Assembly (NCBI GenBank): GCA_973895155.1
Contig: OZ316895.1
Span: forward strand, 22,754,001-22,818,000
Direction: 5' to 3'
DNA length: 64,000 bases
Source: Marsupella aquatica
Lineage: Eukaryota; Marchantiophyta
Below the pieces are notes generated by a model. That model was not told the origin of the DNA. It worked only from the letters and a program-made list of their open reading frames with translations, and searched no databases. Of this stretch, positions 61,786 through 64,000 are shown piece by piece (position 1 is the stretch's first letter; every line of letters starts with the position of its first letter). A program made the position numbers and the translations under genes.

Positions 61786-64000
61786 TCAGCCAAAGAGGCC
61801 CCCTCCACCGAGCTCACCTTGACGCAGCTCCCGCCTCCGCTGTTCCTCCAATGGATCTGGGCTCTTCAGGAGCCTCCTTACTCGCCTGCAAGGGGAAGTA
61901 AAACTATCAGCGGTTACAATCTACAACATCAAACGGTTACACAACACCAGCTTTGTATTTCATCTGGAAAGAATTTAATGAGGATCAGAAATGATGACGT
62001 ATACACGACGCTACTCGTTTTTTTATATGACGTGGTGCCCATTCCTATGTTGTAGCATACCTGTCATGTTCACTCCGCGCTGGAAAAGTTGGCATAAATT
62101 CTTTGGACTTTGGCAGCGGCACTTCGCGAAACCAATCGTGTTTCAGTGCCTCGTCCGCTGTTATTCTCTGCGAAACGCGAATTATACACATCAGTGAGCA
62201 GCAAGCCATCAGACAAAAAAAACATTTCGCAAGGAGCTGGTACACCCTATTCTTTGAAGCCAGAGGTACGTATACAAAGGGATACAGCACTCAGTCTGAA
62301 TCCATCATCAGGAACAAGAGTTTACAGTCTACAACATTTACTGCCCAATTAGTGAGTGAGAAGTTTACTTTTTGAGGGTCGTAAGTAAGTAATCTGTTGA
62401 GTAGATCAAACCCACTTTCAGATAGAGTAGGCCTACCAGCAAACGCTGTCGGTGGAAATCTTTCTCTGAGTTTATTGTAGCTGCAAGTACATTCGAAAAT
62501 TCGTCATGATAAACTCAGGGTCTGCAGTACAGAATGCTTACTATGGTGTAGAAATTATCACACATCGGCGACTACAATCATCTGGTAGAATCATACATTA
62601 CAAATACAGACAACATAAAACTGCCAAGAAGCGCAGTCCGGATGCTTACGGCTGTCTCACGAAATTACACTTCACGCCAGGTAGCTTCGGAAACTCCGGC
62701 CAAATTTTTTCATTGGGTGTACCCAATGTTTTGAATATCTGCATTAAAACACACAGTGATAAAACGTTACTCCGATAGAACAAAGATCAAAATTGAAACA
62801 TCACCCTTTTAAGTGACAATCGTTAAGTGACAACTTTCCGAGAAGCAATACTACAGACCCTCGGATGGATAATTTTGCACTGGTTTTGCTAATCACAGAC
62901 ATCCCTGAACGTAATTGTTGATACATCACATTCTTTGCAGCCCAAGAGAAAACCTACTAAGCTCAAACCCTGAAACGTGAGCTATCGTCAAGCAAGCCTC
63001 AAGAAATTTGCGTGCATTAATGTTAAACTGTCATCTAATAGTACCAACCTTATCAATCTGATCGATTTCAGAATTTCCATTGAAAAGAGGCTCTTTGGCA
63101 AGAAATTCGGCCATTATGCAACCCAATGACCACATATCTATAGCAGTTGAGTATTGATAATTCTTTGGTCCGAGCAGTAACTCTGGTGCCCTGTTTCACA
63201 CATAACATCGGAATGAAAACTCGAAAATTTCAATTCCATTGGTGTTTACTAATTCTTGTCAGGAGTATCAACAATGGAAAACTGCCGCAGGCACAACAGC
63301 CAACGAGAAGCAGATGATAGAAAGTAGCGGCGATACAAACAGACATCGATAATATCACTCATGAGAAGGTAGGTATCCAACCTGTACCAAAGTGTAACAA
63401 CCATGTTCGTATAAGCCTTTAACGGGCTACCATACTGCCGTGCCAGTCCAAAGTCACAAATTTTGAGTTCCCCGCGATTATTCATGAGCAAATTGGACGT
63501 TTTCAAGTCTCTGCAAAATCATGACGCACAGAAGGTGATCCCGTGATCAGTAACTTGACCGAACGGATGAGATTCCTTTCCAAAAGCCAATGGGCAGAAC
63601 TTCACGGTAGGTCAGGTTACTTCAACCTTTCATCGGAATGGATCCCTGCAAGCACAATAAGGAAAGGGACTGCACAAGAGCTGATTTAGGATAGTGAGGG
63701 GCAGCTCGGTTAACTAACCTGTGCAACACCCAGTTGTCGTGCAGATATTGTACCCCTTCAAAAAGCTGTAGCATAAGGCATTTGACTTCACTTTGACTGA
63801 AAGGCTGCTTCATGGTTTCCATAAGGCCCTTCAAATCATGTTCCATGTACTCCATTACCATAAAGATGCTGTCTATGGTGCTACCTACAACAACCTCTTT
63901 GACATCAACTACCGAGGAATGATGAAATGATAAGAGTACATTGATTTCCCTGAGAGAGGTCTGCGGGAACCCGTCTTTTTCCTTATCCATCTTAACCTTT
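61786..64000 (-). CDS. CDKG: cyclin-dependent kinase G (CDK11/PITSLRE-type), 3' part
   Basis: Seven exons are seen on the minus strand: 64000-63719 (continuing beyond the window), 63510-63382, 63190-63049, 62738-62650, 62480-62369, 62167-62061 and 61885-61786. G-type CDKs are nuclear kinases that pair with L-type cyclins and act in splicing and cell-cycle control. Visible parts: the C-helix [15 protein letters not shown], the hinge [13 protein letters not shown], the catalytic loop [28 protein letters not shown] then [34 protein letters not shown], and the C-terminal tail [18 protein letters not shown] ending in GGGLFG, which is typical of CDKG. The glycine-rich loop, the ATP-binding Lys and the N-terminal RS-rich region lie outside the window. 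All junctions keep frame. Confidence 0.95.

Overview
This window is nuclear DNA of a land plant. The genes are interrupted by short GT-AG introns, and several families are plant-specific: GAPB with a CP12-like tail, a plastid-type RH50 helicase, a G-type CDK and plant ATG13. There is no prokaryotic operon structure. About eight genes in 64 kb, short introns and repeat-rich spacers would fit a bryophyte-grade plant (moss or liverwort), but that placement is a guess. Exon coordinates were worked out by hand from reading frame, splice consensus and family conservation, without transcript data.

Layout: 1-4752 holds ATG13 (+) behind a leader with upstream ORFs. 8283-13212 holds a DEAD-box helicase of the RH50 type (-), convergent with ATG13. 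13213-16822 is spacer with local tandem repeats, a compound inverted repeat, a copia-type LTR fragment and a pyrimidine-rich tract. 16823-20310 holds a complete eight-exon chloroplast GAPDH B subunit gene (-). 20311-34439 is a transposon graveyard: Ty1/copia RNase H and polypurine-tract remnants, a Ty3/gypsy integrase remnant, copia-type LTR ends, a 0.3-kb dispersed repeat in three copies, a very AT-rich stretch and a decayed ORF. 34440-36765 holds a six-exon conserved plant gene of unknown function (+). 39743-42156 holds the A49-like subunit of RNA polymerase I (+), preceded by a tandem array carrying four telo-boxes and by a triplicated 75-bp pyrimidine-rich leader. 42157-47247 is repeat-rich and includes a SINE-like element with perfect 16-bp target-site duplications. 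47248-51652 holds an organic cation/carnitine transporter (+). 53009-54957 is a 1.95-kb element with long terminal inverted repeats and no visible transposase, followed by a roughly 310-bp tandem array (55030-56460). 57338-57709 holds a stand-alone RPA70 N-terminal domain ORF (+). 61786-64000 holds the 3' part of a CDKG/CDK11-type kinase (-), cut by the window end.

The genes do not form a pathway cluster. They are housekeeping genes of autophagy initiation, plastid RNA metabolism, the Calvin-Benson cycle, rRNA synthesis, solute transport and cell-cycle/RNA-processing control. The most unusual signals are in the spacers: the telo-box array at the polymerase I gene, the SINE, the long-TIR element, the dispersed repeat and the solo RPA70N gene.
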